DNA of 64,000 bases from an uncultured Ilumatobacter sp. (GTDB lineage Bacteria > Actinomycetota > Acidimicrobiia > Acidimicrobiales > Ilumatobacteraceae). Each line of letters starts with the position of its first letter. Position 1 is the first letter of the stretch. The translations under genes were made by a program, and so were the position numbers. The notes under the pieces are model-generated. The model had not been told where the DNA came from. It ran no database searches and worked only from the letters and a program-made list of their open reading frames with translations. The DNA lies in assembly GCA_905182555.1 (NCBI GenBank), contig CAJJBX010000003.1, positions 1 through 64,000 of the forward strand. The letters run 5' to 3'. Below are positions 11,528-19,621 of this stretch, piece after piece.

Positions 11528-13108
11528 CTATTCCGCTGCCCCGTATCCCCCACCGCCAGGGAGTTCAAGCCTGATGACGTCGGTGCCGGTCAGGTTGAGG
11601 CGCGCCTGAGTGTCGACAGCCTTGCCATTGAGCAGGAAGCTTCCAGTGGCTCCAGGTTCTCCACCGAACACGCCCAGCGGAGCATCGGCAAGCCGGCTCG
11701 TGACCGCATTCAGCTGCCACGCTCGGTCGGTATCGACGCTGAATGCGATTGCCTGACCGAGCCCACCGACCTGCGCCCCTGCTCCACCAGAATCTTTCCG
11801 AAGCGACTTCTCGTGGAACCGGATCGGCGCCGACGCTTCGACGACTTCGATCGGAACCGCCGAGATGCCTGTCGGATACGAGCAAGCACTCAGCCCAGGC
11901 TTGGTAGCGCGGGCTCCAACGCCGCCCGCATAGGTGAACATCGCCGTGATGAACGGGCTGCCGTCAGGGTGGCTGCCATTGACCTGCATCGTCCACACAG
12001 CACCAGAACCTTCGGCCATAGCTGCTTCGGGGCGGATCTGCGCCAGTGCTTTGAGAAGCGCGTTCGGCAGGAACATCCCGACGACATGGCGGGCGGTACC
12101 CGGCTGCGGCGAGACTGCGTTGACAATCGAACCCTCAGGTGCCTTGACCTTGATTGGCCCCAGGCTGCCGTGGTTGTTCGGGATGTCGGGGTTGAGGACC
12201 GAACGCACGCAGAATGTCGTGTATGCGTGCGTGTAGTTCATCACCACATTGATGCCCCAGGGCGAGGCTTCAGAGGTGCCCTCGTAGTCAACGGTGATTT
12301 CACCCGTGTCGCTATCGACGGTGAGTGCACACACGATGTCGATCTTGGACCCGTCGGCGAGGTCAAGAATCGCGCTGGAATTGTATGTACCACTCGGCAA
12401 CTCGCGAATGCTCGCTCGGGTTGCTTCCTCCGAACGCGTGATGATCTCGTCGGCGAGTTCTTCGATGTCGTCGAGCCCGTGCGCTGCACAGAGCGTGTTC
12501 AAGCGTTGCGCACCGATTTCACCCGACGCCATTTGAGCATGAAGGTCGCCAGCCATGTGATCGGGTTGACGCACATTGGACAGGATGAACTTCCAAACGT
12601 CGCTATTGCGCTCGCCCTTCTTCATCAGCTTGCAGATCGGAATCCACAGCCCTTCTTCAAATACGTCACGGCCGCCGGCACCGATGCCGTAGCCGCCAAC
12701 ATCGGTGTGGTGGATAGTGGAGCCGAACAGCGCAATGATCTTGCCGTCGCGCCACGCAGGCACCAGCACCGTGACGTCGAGCAGTTGCCCTGCCGTCTTG
12801 TACGGGTCATTCGTAATAAGTACGTCACCCTCTTCGAGGGTGTCGAGCGGGTACTCCTCGAGCATCTTTGCCGCACCGATGGCCAGTGAATTGATGTGGC
12901 CAGGCGTCCCGGTAACTGCCTGAGCAACCATGCGGCCCCGACGGTCGAACACCGCATTGGCGAGGTCTCCGGCTTCGCGCACAATCGGCGAGAACGCCGA
13001 ACGCTGCAATGCTCGCGCCTGCTCGTTGACTGTGGAGATCAAGGACTGCCACAGAATCTCGAGTTCAATCGGGTCGAACCCAGACGGGCGTGTTTCAACG
13101 ATGGTCAT
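11528..13108 (-). CDS. hyuB: Hydantoinase B/oxoprolinase-family protein HyuB
   Basis: 526-residue HyuB-family protein that pairs with HyuA to hydrolyse cyclic or linear amides with ATP; the family covers N-methylhydantoinase, 5-oxoprolinase, caprolactamase and acetone/acetophenone carboxylase relatives. The N-terminus DPIELEILWQSLISTVNEQA and the segments TGTPGHINSLA and LITNDPYKTAGQLLDV are typical. The start at 13108 is chosen over the upstream in-frame ATG because it has a strong GAAGGAG ribosome site and overlaps the hyuA stop (ATGA). C-terminal LELPGGGGYGAAE is the usual family ending. Confidence 0.92.
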   Translation of the reverse strand: MTIVETRPSGFDPIELEILWQSLISTVNEQARALQRSAFSPIVREAGDLANAVFDRRGRMVAQAVTGTPGHINSLAIGAAKMLEEYPLDTLEEGDVLITNDPYKTAGQLLDVTVLVPAWRDGKIIALFGSTIHHTDVGGYGIGAGGRDVFEEGLWIPICKLMKKGERNSDVWKFILSNVRQPDHMAGDLHAQMASGEIGAQRLNTLCAAHGLDDIEELADEIITRSEEATRASIRELPSGTYNSSAILDLADGSKIDIVCALTVDSDTGEITVDYEGTSEASPWGINVVMNYTHAYTTFCVRSVLNPDIPNNHGSLGPIKVKAPEGSIVNAVSPQPGTARHVVGMFLPNALLKALAQIRPEAAMAEGSGAVWTMQVNGSHPDGSPFITAMFTYAGGVGARATKPGLSACSYPTGISAVPIEVVEASAPIRFHEKSLRKDSGGAGAQVGGLGQAIAFSVDTDRAWQLNAVTSRLADAPLGVFGGEPGATGSFLLNGKAVDTQARLNLTGTDVIRLELPGGGGYGAAE

Positions 13109-15198
13109 GTTGACTCCTTCACAGTTCTGCTGGCGATAAGGCTTCCGTCGGCGGCGACTTCGACGTCCCAACCGGGGCGGATCACCGAAGTAGTTTCGCG
13201 CTCTTCGACGACGGCGGGACCGGTAAATCTGGCCCCTGCGCCAAGCGTCAATCGGTCGTAGACCGGAGCTTCAACGGCGTCGACGCCGCGTGAGAACACC
13301 ATCGGGCGCGTGCTCTTGGGCACGACGTCGCCCTCGTGCGGCGCAATCGAGTCGTCGGGTTCGACGTGCGACGTTGTGGCCGACGCAGAGAGCCGCCAGG
13401 TGATCGCCTCGACGGCAACGTCAGGGATGGTCATCCCGTAGATGCGGCGATATTCGATTTCAAAGGCACTGGTGACGTCTGCTGCGGTGGCAGGCCAGGC
13501 ATCGCCCTCTCCAACCCAGATGGTGATCTCGTTGCCTTGGCCTGAGTACCGAGCATCAACGCCATAACGGAAGATGATGGCGTCGTCGGGAACACCGGCA
13601 CCGCGCAAGACACGTCGGCCTTCGTTACGGAGTTCGTCGAGGAGATGATCGCGCTCGTCGTCAGTGACCTTGTCGATCAATCGTGGCATCGATCGCGCCA
13701 GATCGATACGGACTGGCGACACGAGCGTGCCGAAGGCTGAGAGCACCGACGCGTTGACCGGAAAGATGACCCGATCTGACTCGAGGAGTTCCGCCACGCC
13801 ACATGCGTGGACCGGGCCGGCCCCACCGAAAGCAATCAACGGGATACCGCGGAGATCGACACCCATTTCAACACCGTGCATGCTGGCCGCAGCTGCCATG
13901 TTCTGGTTCACGACTTCATGGATACCTGCCGCAGTGTCGAGCATTTCGAGGCCAAGGCCGTCGGCAACCGTTTGTGCAGCGCTCTCAGCCAGCGAACGAT
14001 CCAGGGGCATGTCGCCACCGAGGAACGCAGCCGGATCGAGGAGACCGAGGATCACATCCGAGTCGGTCACGGCCGGGATGGTTCCGCCCTGGCCGTAGCT
14101 TGCCGGACCGGGGTCGGCTCCAGATGATTCTGGACCGACCTTTAAGAGACCGAACTGGTCGACACGGGCCAGGCTTCCGCCACCGGCACCGATCTCGACG
14201 AGGTCAACCGACGGGACCGATACAGGAAAACCGGAGCCCTTCTTGAAGCGATAGGCACGAGCAACCTCAAACGTGTTGGTGAGTTCGGGCTCACCGTGCT
14301 CGATGAGGCACGCCTTGGCAGTAGTTCCACCCATGTCGAAGCACAGCAGCCGGTCGATGCCGAGCCGCTTGGCGAACCAGCTTCCAGCGAGAGCGCCTGC
14401 AGCCGGACCGGACTCGACAAGGCGAATTGGGCCACTTGCTGCCTCATCGGCTGAGACGACTCCGCCGTTGGACAGCATCATGAGAACTGAACCGCCAAAG
14501 CCTTCGGCCGCAAGCCATTTCTGCAGTTCATCAAGGTACGGCCCGATGACGGGCATTGTGGCGGCGTTGCAAGCAGTGGTGACCATCCGTGGATACTCGC
14601 GGATCTGCGGGGAGATCTCCGCTGAAATACACACGGGGACACCAAGGGCGCTCCGCAGATGCTCTGCGATCTTGAGCTCGTTCGACCCGTTGACGTAGGA
14701 GTTCAGGCAGCAGATCGCTACCGCTTCAACATCGGCTCGGCGGAGTTCTTCGACCAGCGCATCGAGGTCGGCAGTGGACGGGTCGGTAATGACTGAGCCG
14801 TCGGCCCCCACGCGTTCGTTGATTTCGAAGGTGAGGTCGCGCGGGATGGGCGGCGCGGGAAACTCGATCTGCAAGTCGTACATGTCGTAGCGATGCTCGT
14901 CCCGGATGAGCAGGGTGTCACCAAAACCGGTTGTGGTGACGAGGCCCGCTCGCCCAGTTTTGCCTTCGATCAGCGCGTTTGTGATCAGCGTCGTGGCGTG
15001 CACGATCGGTGCGGTGATGTCGCCCGGGAGAACTCCTGCTTTGGCAAGCAGTTGGGTGACACCGGTGCGCACTCCGTCGAGCGGCGCCGACGGCGTGGTG
15101 AGTGTCTTGTCGACGACCACACGGCCCGACGCAGCATCAAGTAATACGACGTCGGTGAACGTGCCGCCGATATCGACGGCGAGTCTCCAGTCAGCCAT
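13105..15198 (-). CDS. hyuA: Hydantoinase A/oxoprolinase-family protein HyuA
   Basis: 697-residue ATP-binding partner of HyuB, with the actin/acetate-kinase-like phosphate loop VDIGGTFTDVVLLD at residues 8-21 and family blocks HATTLITNALIEGK, SGPAAGALAGSWFAKRLG, CFDMGGTTAKACLIEHGEPE and AFGGAGPVHACGVAELL. It phosphorylates an amide or lactam carbonyl for attack by the HyuB subunit. ATG 15198 follows an AAAGGATC ribosome site and lies inside the last codons of the cupin gene (8-base overlap). Which amide is cleaved is unknown; the neighbouring formamidase and urease make an N-heterocycle such as a hydantoin-like ring plausible. Confidence 0.93.
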   Translation of the reverse strand: MADWRLAVDIGGTFTDVVLLDAASGRVVVDKTLTTPSAPLDGVRTGVTQLLAKAGVLPGDITAPIVHATTLITNALIEGKTGRAGLVTTTGFGDTLLIRDEHRYDMYDLQIEFPAPPIPRDLTFEINERVGADGSVITDPSTADLDALVEELRRADVEAVAICCLNSYVNGSNELKIAEHLRSALGVPVCISAEISPQIREYPRMVTTACNAATMPVIGPYLDELQKWLAAEGFGGSVLMMLSNGGVVSADEAASGPIRLVESGPAAGALAGSWFAKRLGIDRLLCFDMGGTTAKACLIEHGEPELTNTFEVARAYRFKKGSGFPVSVPSVDLVEIGAGGGSLARVDQFGLLKVGPESSGADPGPASYGQGGTIPAVTDSDVILGLLDPAAFLGGDMPLDRSLAESAAQTVADGLGLEMLDTAAGIHEVVNQNMAAAASMHGVEMGVDLRGIPLIAFGGAGPVHACGVAELLESDRVIFPVNASVLSAFGTLVSPVRIDLARSMPRLIDKVTDDERDHLLDELRNEGRRVLRGAGVPDDAIIFRYGVDARYSGQGNEITIWVGEGDAWPATAADVTSAFEIEYRRIYGMTIPDVAVEAITWRLSASATTSHVEPDDSIAPHEGDVVPKSTRPMVFSRGVDAVEAPVYDRLTLGAGARFTGPAVVEERETTSVIRPGWDVEVAADGSLIASRTVKEST

Positions 15199-15613
15199 TG
15201 GTGGTGATCCTTTTTGTAGATGTTGATTGCGGGTCCTGTCGGAACTCGTCGCGCGGCGGCGAGAAAATATCGAGGATCCAGCATTCGTTGAGTTCATCGT
15301 CGCCGACGAACAAACTGTCGCCGTGCCAGACTCCGGCAGGCGCCAGGTAGACCTGATTTTCTCCGATGACTTGGCGTTCAGTGTTGTCGGAGTCGTCGTC
15401 GATCAGGAAGTCGAGTGCGCCACGCACGATGATGCCAAGCTGTTCGTGCTCGTCGTGCTTATGTAAGTACGAGCCTTTCGCTCCACCGGCAATCCGCCAG
15501 AAGCAGAGCTGCAGGTTGTCGCCGGTGAGGACGCGGCGTCGGAAGCCGGGCCGGTCGGTCTCGACGAATTCGTCGTCGTCGAAGAAGTGGCAGTACTGGT
15601 TCGCGAGGTTCAT
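15191..15613 (-). CDS. Small single-domain cupin protein
   Basis: 140-residue cupin. The metal-binding motif is visible as HKHDEHEQLGIIVRGALDF (the H-x-H and downstream E of cupin motif 1), with a second motif around PAGVWHGD. It may be a dioxygenase, isomerase or a small-molecule sensor; the fold does not decide. It overlaps hyuA at its 3' end and the VOC gene at its 5' end (ATGA), so it is an integral part of the pathway operon. Confidence 0.8.
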   Translation of the reverse strand: MNLANQYCHFFDDDEFVETDRPGFRRRVLTGDNLQLCFWRIAGGAKGSYLHKHDEHEQLGIIVRGALDFLIDDDSDNTERQVIGENQVYLAPAGVWHGDSLFVGDDELNECWILDIFSPPRDEFRQDPQSTSTKRITTNG

Positions 15614-16098
15614 GACGAAACCGCCATCATGTCGGGGAAGCGTTGGGCCTCAGCCGCAAGGTCAAGCGGCCGGACGATCGCCTCGTGTTCTTCGTCGCCC
15701 CATCGGTCAGCAGGAACGAGCCACATCACTTCGAATTCGAGACCATCGGGATCCGTGCAGTACAAGCTCTTATTCGGGCCGTGGTCCGATGATCCCTTGA
15801 TCACGCCCGCTGCATCCAATCGCTGCTGCATCTCCATCAGGTCACCGAGCGTCTCGACTTCCCATGCAAGGTGATACATCCCGACCGTTTCGCTTCCCGC
15901 CGCCGACGGGCCGGCGCCAGCACCAATGCTGAAGAAGGCGATGTCGTGGTGGTTGTTTGACCGGGGCGCCCGCATGAATGCGAATTGACCCGGAGTCTCT
16001 ATCACTGTGACAAACCCCAGGACCTCTTCATAAAACGCGCGATGTCGCGCGGAATCCCGGACGTACAGGACTGCATGATTCATACCGGTGATACTCAT
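15610..16098 (-). CDS. VOC-family (glyoxalase/extradiol dioxygenase fold) protein (1)
   Basis: 162-residue vicinal-oxygen-chelate protein, first gene of the operon that runs down to 8818. The metal ligands expected for the fold are visible: H8 in MNHAVLYV, a mid-protein His in MYHLAWEV, and the C-terminal DPDGLEFEVMW with its Glu. VOC enzymes include extradiol dioxygenases, lyases and epimerases. The ATG at 16098 has an AGGAGCGACG ribosome site and the GntR operator lies 29 bases upstream. Confidence 0.82.
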   Translation of the reverse strand: MSITGMNHAVLYVRDSARHRAFYEEVLGFVTVIETPGQFAFMRAPRSNNHHDIAFFSIGAGAGPSAAGSETVGMYHLAWEVETLGDLMEMQQRLDAAGVIKGSSDHGPNKSLYCTDPDGLEFEVMWLVPADRWGDEEHEAIVRPLDLAAEAQRFPDMMAVSS

Positions 16099-16126
16099 CG
16101 TCGCTCCTTGGTCGATGGTGGACTGA

Positions 16127-16137
16127 TGGTCAGACCA
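16127..16137. promoter_or_regulatory. GntR/FadR-type operator before the VOC-cupin-hyuAB operon
   Basis: Palindrome TGGTCAGACCA, 13 bp as ATGGTCAGACCAT, identical to the one in front of the BMP operon. It lies in the 94-base gap between the second Rieske gene and the VOC start and presumably controls a promoter reading leftward. Confidence 0.8.
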
Positions 16138-16192
16138 TAGCGAACAGTTGGGACTCTCGCCGAATTATTCAAGTCTGTGCCACACGGCGCCT

Positions 16193-17185
16193 CTATTTAA
16201 GGTCAAGGATCGCCGCAAACTGGCGGCGCCATTCGACCGACGGCTTATCGGACTGCACATTGACCAAACCCGTTCGCTGCAACGGCAGCGTGCCCGGAAC
16301 ACGCTCCAGCATCGCTCGGTCTTCGGCACCGATTGCACGGTCGAACTTAAGGATCTCTTCGGGATCCGTCGAATGATCATCATTGCGCCACACGACGAAC
16401 GTGAACAACGAGTTGAGATCGTCGACCGGCGTACTGCAGAGCAACAGGATGTGTTCGAGCCCGTCGTCGTAACGAATGGTGCTGCGCACCACGAACGGGA
16501 GTGCAAATCCCGTACTCATCGAGCGGTGCACAACGTCGTCATCGCTTCCGCTGACTGCCACTGCTTCGTCAGGATTCGACGCATCGACCTCGTACGCGTA
16601 ACCAAAAAAATCATCGTCCAACGGCCCGATATCGAGCTTTGGAACAATGGGGTCTTGGCCTCCGCCGAAGGTCCCCGTATGCACCCAGGGAAAGTGGCTG
16701 AAGTCCATAAAGTTGTCAACCAGGCGGGGCGTCGAGGTTGCCCAGGTCTCGACATCTGTATTGAGACGACGGAAGGCAGGGTCGCTGTCTTGCACCACTC
16801 GCGGGATGTCCATTGCTGGCTCACCCGGGCACACCCACACCAATCCGTACTGCTCGCGAGCATGCATGCACGGCAGATGAGCGGTCCGTGGGATGGCAGC
16901 GTTGGGGCCAGACGACGGGATCGCGACGCACGTGCCGAGTGAGCCGAATGTCCAGCCGTGATAGGCGCAGGCGAGCTCGCCATCGGTCACGGTTCCAATC
17001 GAAAGCGGTGCTTCGCGATGTGGGCACCGGTCCGGAGCGACCACGAGCGCACCGTCGGCACTCCGCCACACCACGAGGTCTTGCGCCAGCAGCCGAACGG
17101 CGAACGGCCGGTCAGCGATGTCGGAAACCCGCGCGACCGGATACCACGCAGTGCGGAGTGCGTTGTTGTGTACAAATGAAGTCAT
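16193..17185 (-). CDS. Rieske non-heme iron oxygenase, vanillate-demethylase-like type (2)
   Basis: 330-residue oxygenase component. Rieske ligands are in DRCPHREAPLS and CAYHGWTF near residues 50-75; the mononuclear iron site is in NFMDFSHFPWVHTGTFG. The compact length and N-terminal WYPVARVSDIADRPFAVRLL are like the VanA/PdmO/O- and N-demethylase branch, distinct from oxygenase 1. The start at 17185 (MTSFVHNN) is preferred to the in-frame 17266 because homologous sequence begins here, GGGAG lies upstream and the longer form would overlap the operator. No reductase partner is encoded nearby. Confidence 0.88.
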   Translation of the reverse strand: MTSFVHNNALRTAWYPVARVSDIADRPFAVRLLAQDLVVWRSADGALVVAPDRCPHREAPLSIGTVTDGELACAYHGWTFGSLGTCVAIPSSGPNAAIPRTAHLPCMHAREQYGLVWVCPGEPAMDIPRVVQDSDPAFRRLNTDVETWATSTPRLVDNFMDFSHFPWVHTGTFGGGQDPIVPKLDIGPLDDDFFGYAYEVDASNPDEAVAVSGSDDDVVHRSMSTGFALPFVVRSTIRYDDGLEHILLLCSTPVDDLNSLFTFVVWRNDDHSTDPEEILKFDRAIGAEDRAMLERVPGTLPLQRTGLVNVQSDKPSVEWRRQFAAILDLK

Positions 17186-17246
17186 ATAGCCATTGCTCCC
17201 TTGTCTCCACGAAACGGGTCTGGCCCGCAAGTCTGAGACATCTCGG

Positions 17247-17265
17247 TGGTCAGACCAACTGACCA
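17247..17265. promoter_or_regulatory. GntR/FadR-type operator before Rieske gene 2
   Basis: TGGTCAGACCA followed directly by ACTGACCA, giving an extra half-site; the 19-mer differs by one base from the one at 18177-18195. On the minus strand GGTGGTCAG and CTGACCACC form a wider inverted repeat around the core. Position is about 60 bases upstream of the Rieske start. Confidence 0.78.
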
Positions 17266-17320
17266 CCTGAGGCGAGCCTACGTCATCGAGGTCAGGCAGT
17301 GCTGCAAATGAACGTCGAGC

Positions 17321-17360
17321 CAGTGCAGGTCAGTGCAGGTCAGTGCAGATCAGTGCAGAT
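17321..17360. repeat. Four tandem 10-bp repeats at the 3' end of the GntR gene
   Basis: Four exact-period copies of CAGTGCAGRT (two ending GT, two ending AT). The stop codon of the GntR gene (17350-17352) falls within the third copy, so slippage here would change or remove the stop and alter the C-terminus. Confidence 0.9.
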
Positions 17361-18066
17361 CGTCGACCATCGACTGTTCGACTGAGTCCAGGTGTGATTC
17401 GCTCGCAAGGCGGACTGCGAGGGCATCGCCCGTGCAGAAAGCATCGGCGATGCGACGGTGCGCATCGCAGGATTCAGCGATGATCTGGGCGACTTCGAGC
17501 TGATTACTCTGAGCTGAAAGCAGCGTGAAAAACTCCATGGAGCGAAAGAGTTGGTCCAGGACCTTCCCATACAACTCGATCAGGAGCGGGTTCCCACATG
17601 CGGCTGCAAGCGTTGTATGAAACTCACGATCGAGGCGACGGAATTCCACGATGTCGAGCGATGCATCGAAGCGCGCTGCTACCGCTGCCACCCGATCGCG
17701 CTCAGCGTCGGTGGCCTGTTCGGCTGCCATCTCGAACAACGGCACTTCGAGGAGCCGTCGCGTTTGGAACAACTCAGCCACGAACGACTTGCTCTGATCA
17801 TGGGGCTCAACAACAACGTCGGGCAAATGTTCGGCGACGTACGCTCGGTTCCCGCGCCGTTCAACGACCCGCATCGACACGAGGCCCTGCATGGCCTCTC
17901 GAACCGATGTCCGCGCTACTTGGAACTTGTCGGACAACTCGCGCTCGGAGGGCATCTTGGCACCCGGGCCCAGCTCGCCATTCGAGATCCGTCCGAGGAG
18001 CTGGTTGCGAATCTGCGAGCTCACGGTCTCTCGAGAAATAGGGGCAAATGGTGACGTGTCAGGCAT
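17350..18066 (-). CDS. GntR-family regulator, FadR subfamily with FCD ligand domain
   Basis: About 238 residues: an N-terminal winged helix (ETVSSQIRNQLLGRISNGEL, MPSERELSDKFQVARTSVRE) and an all-helical FCD domain with the expected metal or ligand histidines (LDREFHTTLAAACGNPLL, CDAHRRIADAF, SESHLDSVEQ). ATG 18066 is chosen; a TTG 30 bases upstream is an alternative. FadR-type proteins bind TGGTCNGACCA-like palindromes and release on binding a carboxylic acid metabolite. Two such sites lie between this gene and the divergent VOC gene, so autoregulation is likely, and three more sit at neighbouring catabolic promoters. Confidence 0.9.
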   Translation of the reverse strand: MPDTSPFAPISRETVSSQIRNQLLGRISNGELGPGAKMPSERELSDKFQVARTSVREAMQGLVSMRVVERRGNRAYVAEHLPDVVVEPHDQSKSFVAELFQTRRLLEVPLFEMAAEQATDAERDRVAAVAARFDASLDIVEFRRLDREFHTTLAAACGNPLLIELYGKVLDQLFRSMEFFTLLSAQSNQLEVAQIIAESCDAHRRIADAFCTGDALAVRLASESHLDSVEQSMVDDLH

Positions 18067-18116
18067 CGAAACGGCGTTCTTGCGGCATACGCACAATAGT
18101 GATCACATTGGATGGT

Positions 18117-18127
18117 TGGTCCGACCA
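18117..18127. promoter_or_regulatory. GntR/FadR-type operator in the GntR promoter
   Basis: Palindrome TGGTCCGACCA, extended to TTGGTCCGACCAA at 18116-18128 and flanked by ATGGT and ACCAT half-sites. It lies about 50 bases upstream of the regulator start, consistent with autorepression. Confidence 0.8.
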
Positions 18128-18176
18128 ACATACCATTTCGAATCAGTATCGGAGCAAGAACAGGGACGATTTGTCC

Positions 18177-18195
18177 TGGTCTGACCAACTGACCA
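18177..18195. promoter_or_regulatory. GntR/FadR-type operator before VOC gene 2
   Basis: TGGTCTGACCA followed by ACTGACCA, almost identical to the site before Rieske gene 2, then ATGGTATGGTC. It lies about 60 bases upstream of the GTG start at 18254 and 60 bases from the site at 18117, so the divergent region holds two operators about six helical turns apart. Confidence 0.8.
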
Positions 18196-18253
18196 ATGGT
18201 ATGGTCATCATTCTTTCGAGGCCACGGCGGTCTCCACACCGAACGAGGGCCCT

Positions 18254-18736
18254 GTGAACGAATCAAACCACAACACCCATCCAACAGAACCCCGATGGAC
18301 CCACATTGCGCTCCGCGTAAGCAACATGGACGCGACAGTCGAGTGGTATTTGACGTATACCCCCCTCGAGCTGATCGATCGCAGAGAAGACGAGATGGGT
18401 TACGGGGCTTGGCTTGGGATGCCTGACAAGACGAACAATCCGTTCATTCTTGTCATCGCCCAGTTCTATCCCGACAAGGATCCGTTCGCGAACGCACCGA
18501 TCGCGACACTCGCACCATTCGCGCACCTCGGGATGGAGCTCCCGACAAAAGAGGACGTCGAAGCCATCGCCGAGCGGGCCAAGCTCGCCGGCTGTCTCGC
18601 CATGCCGCCAACAATGATGCCGCAGCCAATTGGCTTCGTCACCATGCTCCGCGACCCCGACGGCAACATGGTCGAGTTCTCCTGGGACCAGGGCGTGTTT
18701 TCCACGCTCCAGGAACGTTGGAACACACCCGCATAA
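18254..18736 (+). CDS. VOC-family (glyoxalase fold) protein (2)
   Basis: 160-residue VOC protein, divergent from the GntR gene and preceded by two operators. It starts at GTG 18254 with GAGGGCCCT upstream. The fold's ligands are visible as WTHIALRVSNMDATVEWY near the N-terminus, FAHLGMELP in the middle and LRDPDGNMVEFSW at the C-terminus. Distinct from VOC 1 in sequence; probably acts on an intermediate of the same pathway. Confidence 0.82.
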   Translation: MNESNHNTHPTEPRWTHIALRVSNMDATVEWYLTYTPLELIDRREDEMGYGAWLGMPDKTNNPFILVIAQFYPDKDPFANAPIATLAPFAHLGMELPTKEDVEAIAERAKLAGCLAMPPTMMPQPIGFVTMLRDPDGNMVEFSWDQGVFSTLQERWNTPA

Positions 18737-18919
18737 ACAAATCTTTGCTTTCGTCGTGACCGAGTAGCGCTGGCCGGACAGTCCGCGCGCCCAGTCGGTC
18801 TTGTAGACGAGTGGCTCGCCATGTTCGGACATGATCGGCGTCTTCGCCGTGACCGGCTCGCCATTGCTCACCAGGTACGGGCCGCCTGCGGCCACCGTGG
18901 TCTTCTGTTCGTCCGACAT
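18725..18919 (-). pseudogene. Truncated CDGSH iron-sulfur domain-like protein
   Basis: A good start (ATG 18919 after AAAGGGCAGCGC) opens a frame with clean codon use reading GGPYLVSNGEPV, IMSEHGEPLVYKTDW and a terminal ICLCGC, which resembles the first half of a CDGSH-type [2Fe-2S] protein up to the first cysteines. The expected PxCDGTH part is absent: the frame runs on as the antisense of the VOC gene. It therefore looks like the 5' stump of a gene cut at the VOC 3' end. The family call rests on weak resemblance. Confidence 0.4.
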
Positions 18920-18976
18920 GCGCTGCCCTTTGTTCCTTGGGGCTCTGCATGCGTCGGGTGATCGGACTGCGCGGAC

Positions 18977-19489
18977 TTACGAAATTCTCCGGGCGACCAC
19001 TGCAACCTCAAGTTGCAGGTCCTGGCCGACAACGAAGGTCGGCAACTTTCCAACGCCGATCGCCTTGCGGTCAACGGTTGCAGTTGCCGTGAAGGACCCG
19101 GTGTCCCCGGTGACGTCGACGTCAGCGATTGCCACGTCGACCGACGAGGACTGACCCTTGATCGTGACGACCCCAGCCGAGGTATAGGTGGTGTCGGCGA
19201 ACGAGACGAGTTTGGTTCGAAAGCTGATTGTTGCATGGTTGTCGGCGTCGAGGAAGTCGCTGCCCAAGACGCTCTTGTTGCGCTTGGCGTTCTTGCTCGA
19301 ATACGACGACGCGTCGACGGTGATGTCGACTCCAGCCACTTCGTGGTTCGCGTCAATCTCAATCGTCCCAGAGGCAACTGCGAGGGTGGCGGGGATCGTG
19401 AAGAGTCCGAGCTTTTTGACCGACACATTGACGGTTGTCGCGCCGGTGTCGAGCTGCCATGTGCCGGCGGGGAGTTGGGTGGTGGCCAT
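18977..19489 (-). CDS. YceI-family protein
   Basis: 170-residue YceI-like protein, a lipocalin-like beta barrel that binds isoprenoid or other lipophilic ligands in relatives. LPAGTWQLDTGATTVNVSVKK, the NKSVLGSDFLDADNHATISF block and VTIKGQSSSVDVAI match the family layout. No signal peptide is present, so it is likely cytoplasmic, as in several actinobacterial paralogues. AGGAGATCTC precedes the ATG. It is divergent from a MarR gene, and two operator-like palindromes lie between them. Confidence 0.85.
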   Translation of the reverse strand: MATTQLPAGTWQLDTGATTVNVSVKKLGLFTIPATLAVASGTIEIDANHEVAGVDITVDASSYSSKNAKRNKSVLGSDFLDADNHATISFRTKLVSFADTTYTSAGVVTIKGQSSSVDVAIADVDVTGDTGSFTATATVDRKAIGVGKLPTFVVGQDLQLEVAVVARRIS

Positions 19490-19545
19490 GAGATCTCCTG
19501 GAGAGTTGTGAGGGTTTCGAGAACGAGGAAATAGTCACCAATTAC

Positions 19546-19577
19546 TTGATCTATCAACTAGTTACTTGACGTGTCAA
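19546..19577. promoter_or_regulatory. Paired MarR-type operators between yceI-like and marR genes
   Basis: Two inverted repeats, TTGATCTATCAA (19546-19557) and TTGACGTGTCAA (19566-19577), sit in a directly repeated context (TTACTTGAYNTNTCAAC) with centres exactly 20 bases apart, two helical turns. AT-rich and in a divergent intergenic region, they are the natural target for the adjacent MarR regulator on both genes. Confidence 0.7.
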
Positions 19578-19621
19578 CATAACGGGAGAAACTTGTCGCG
19601 TCAACCACTACAATGAAATGC

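Noticed and set aside
18263-18724. Remainder of the 218-residue minus-strand frame under VOC gene 2
   Set aside because: Only its first 65 codons look like coding sequence (reported as a CDGSH-like stump); the rest is antisense to the VOC gene.
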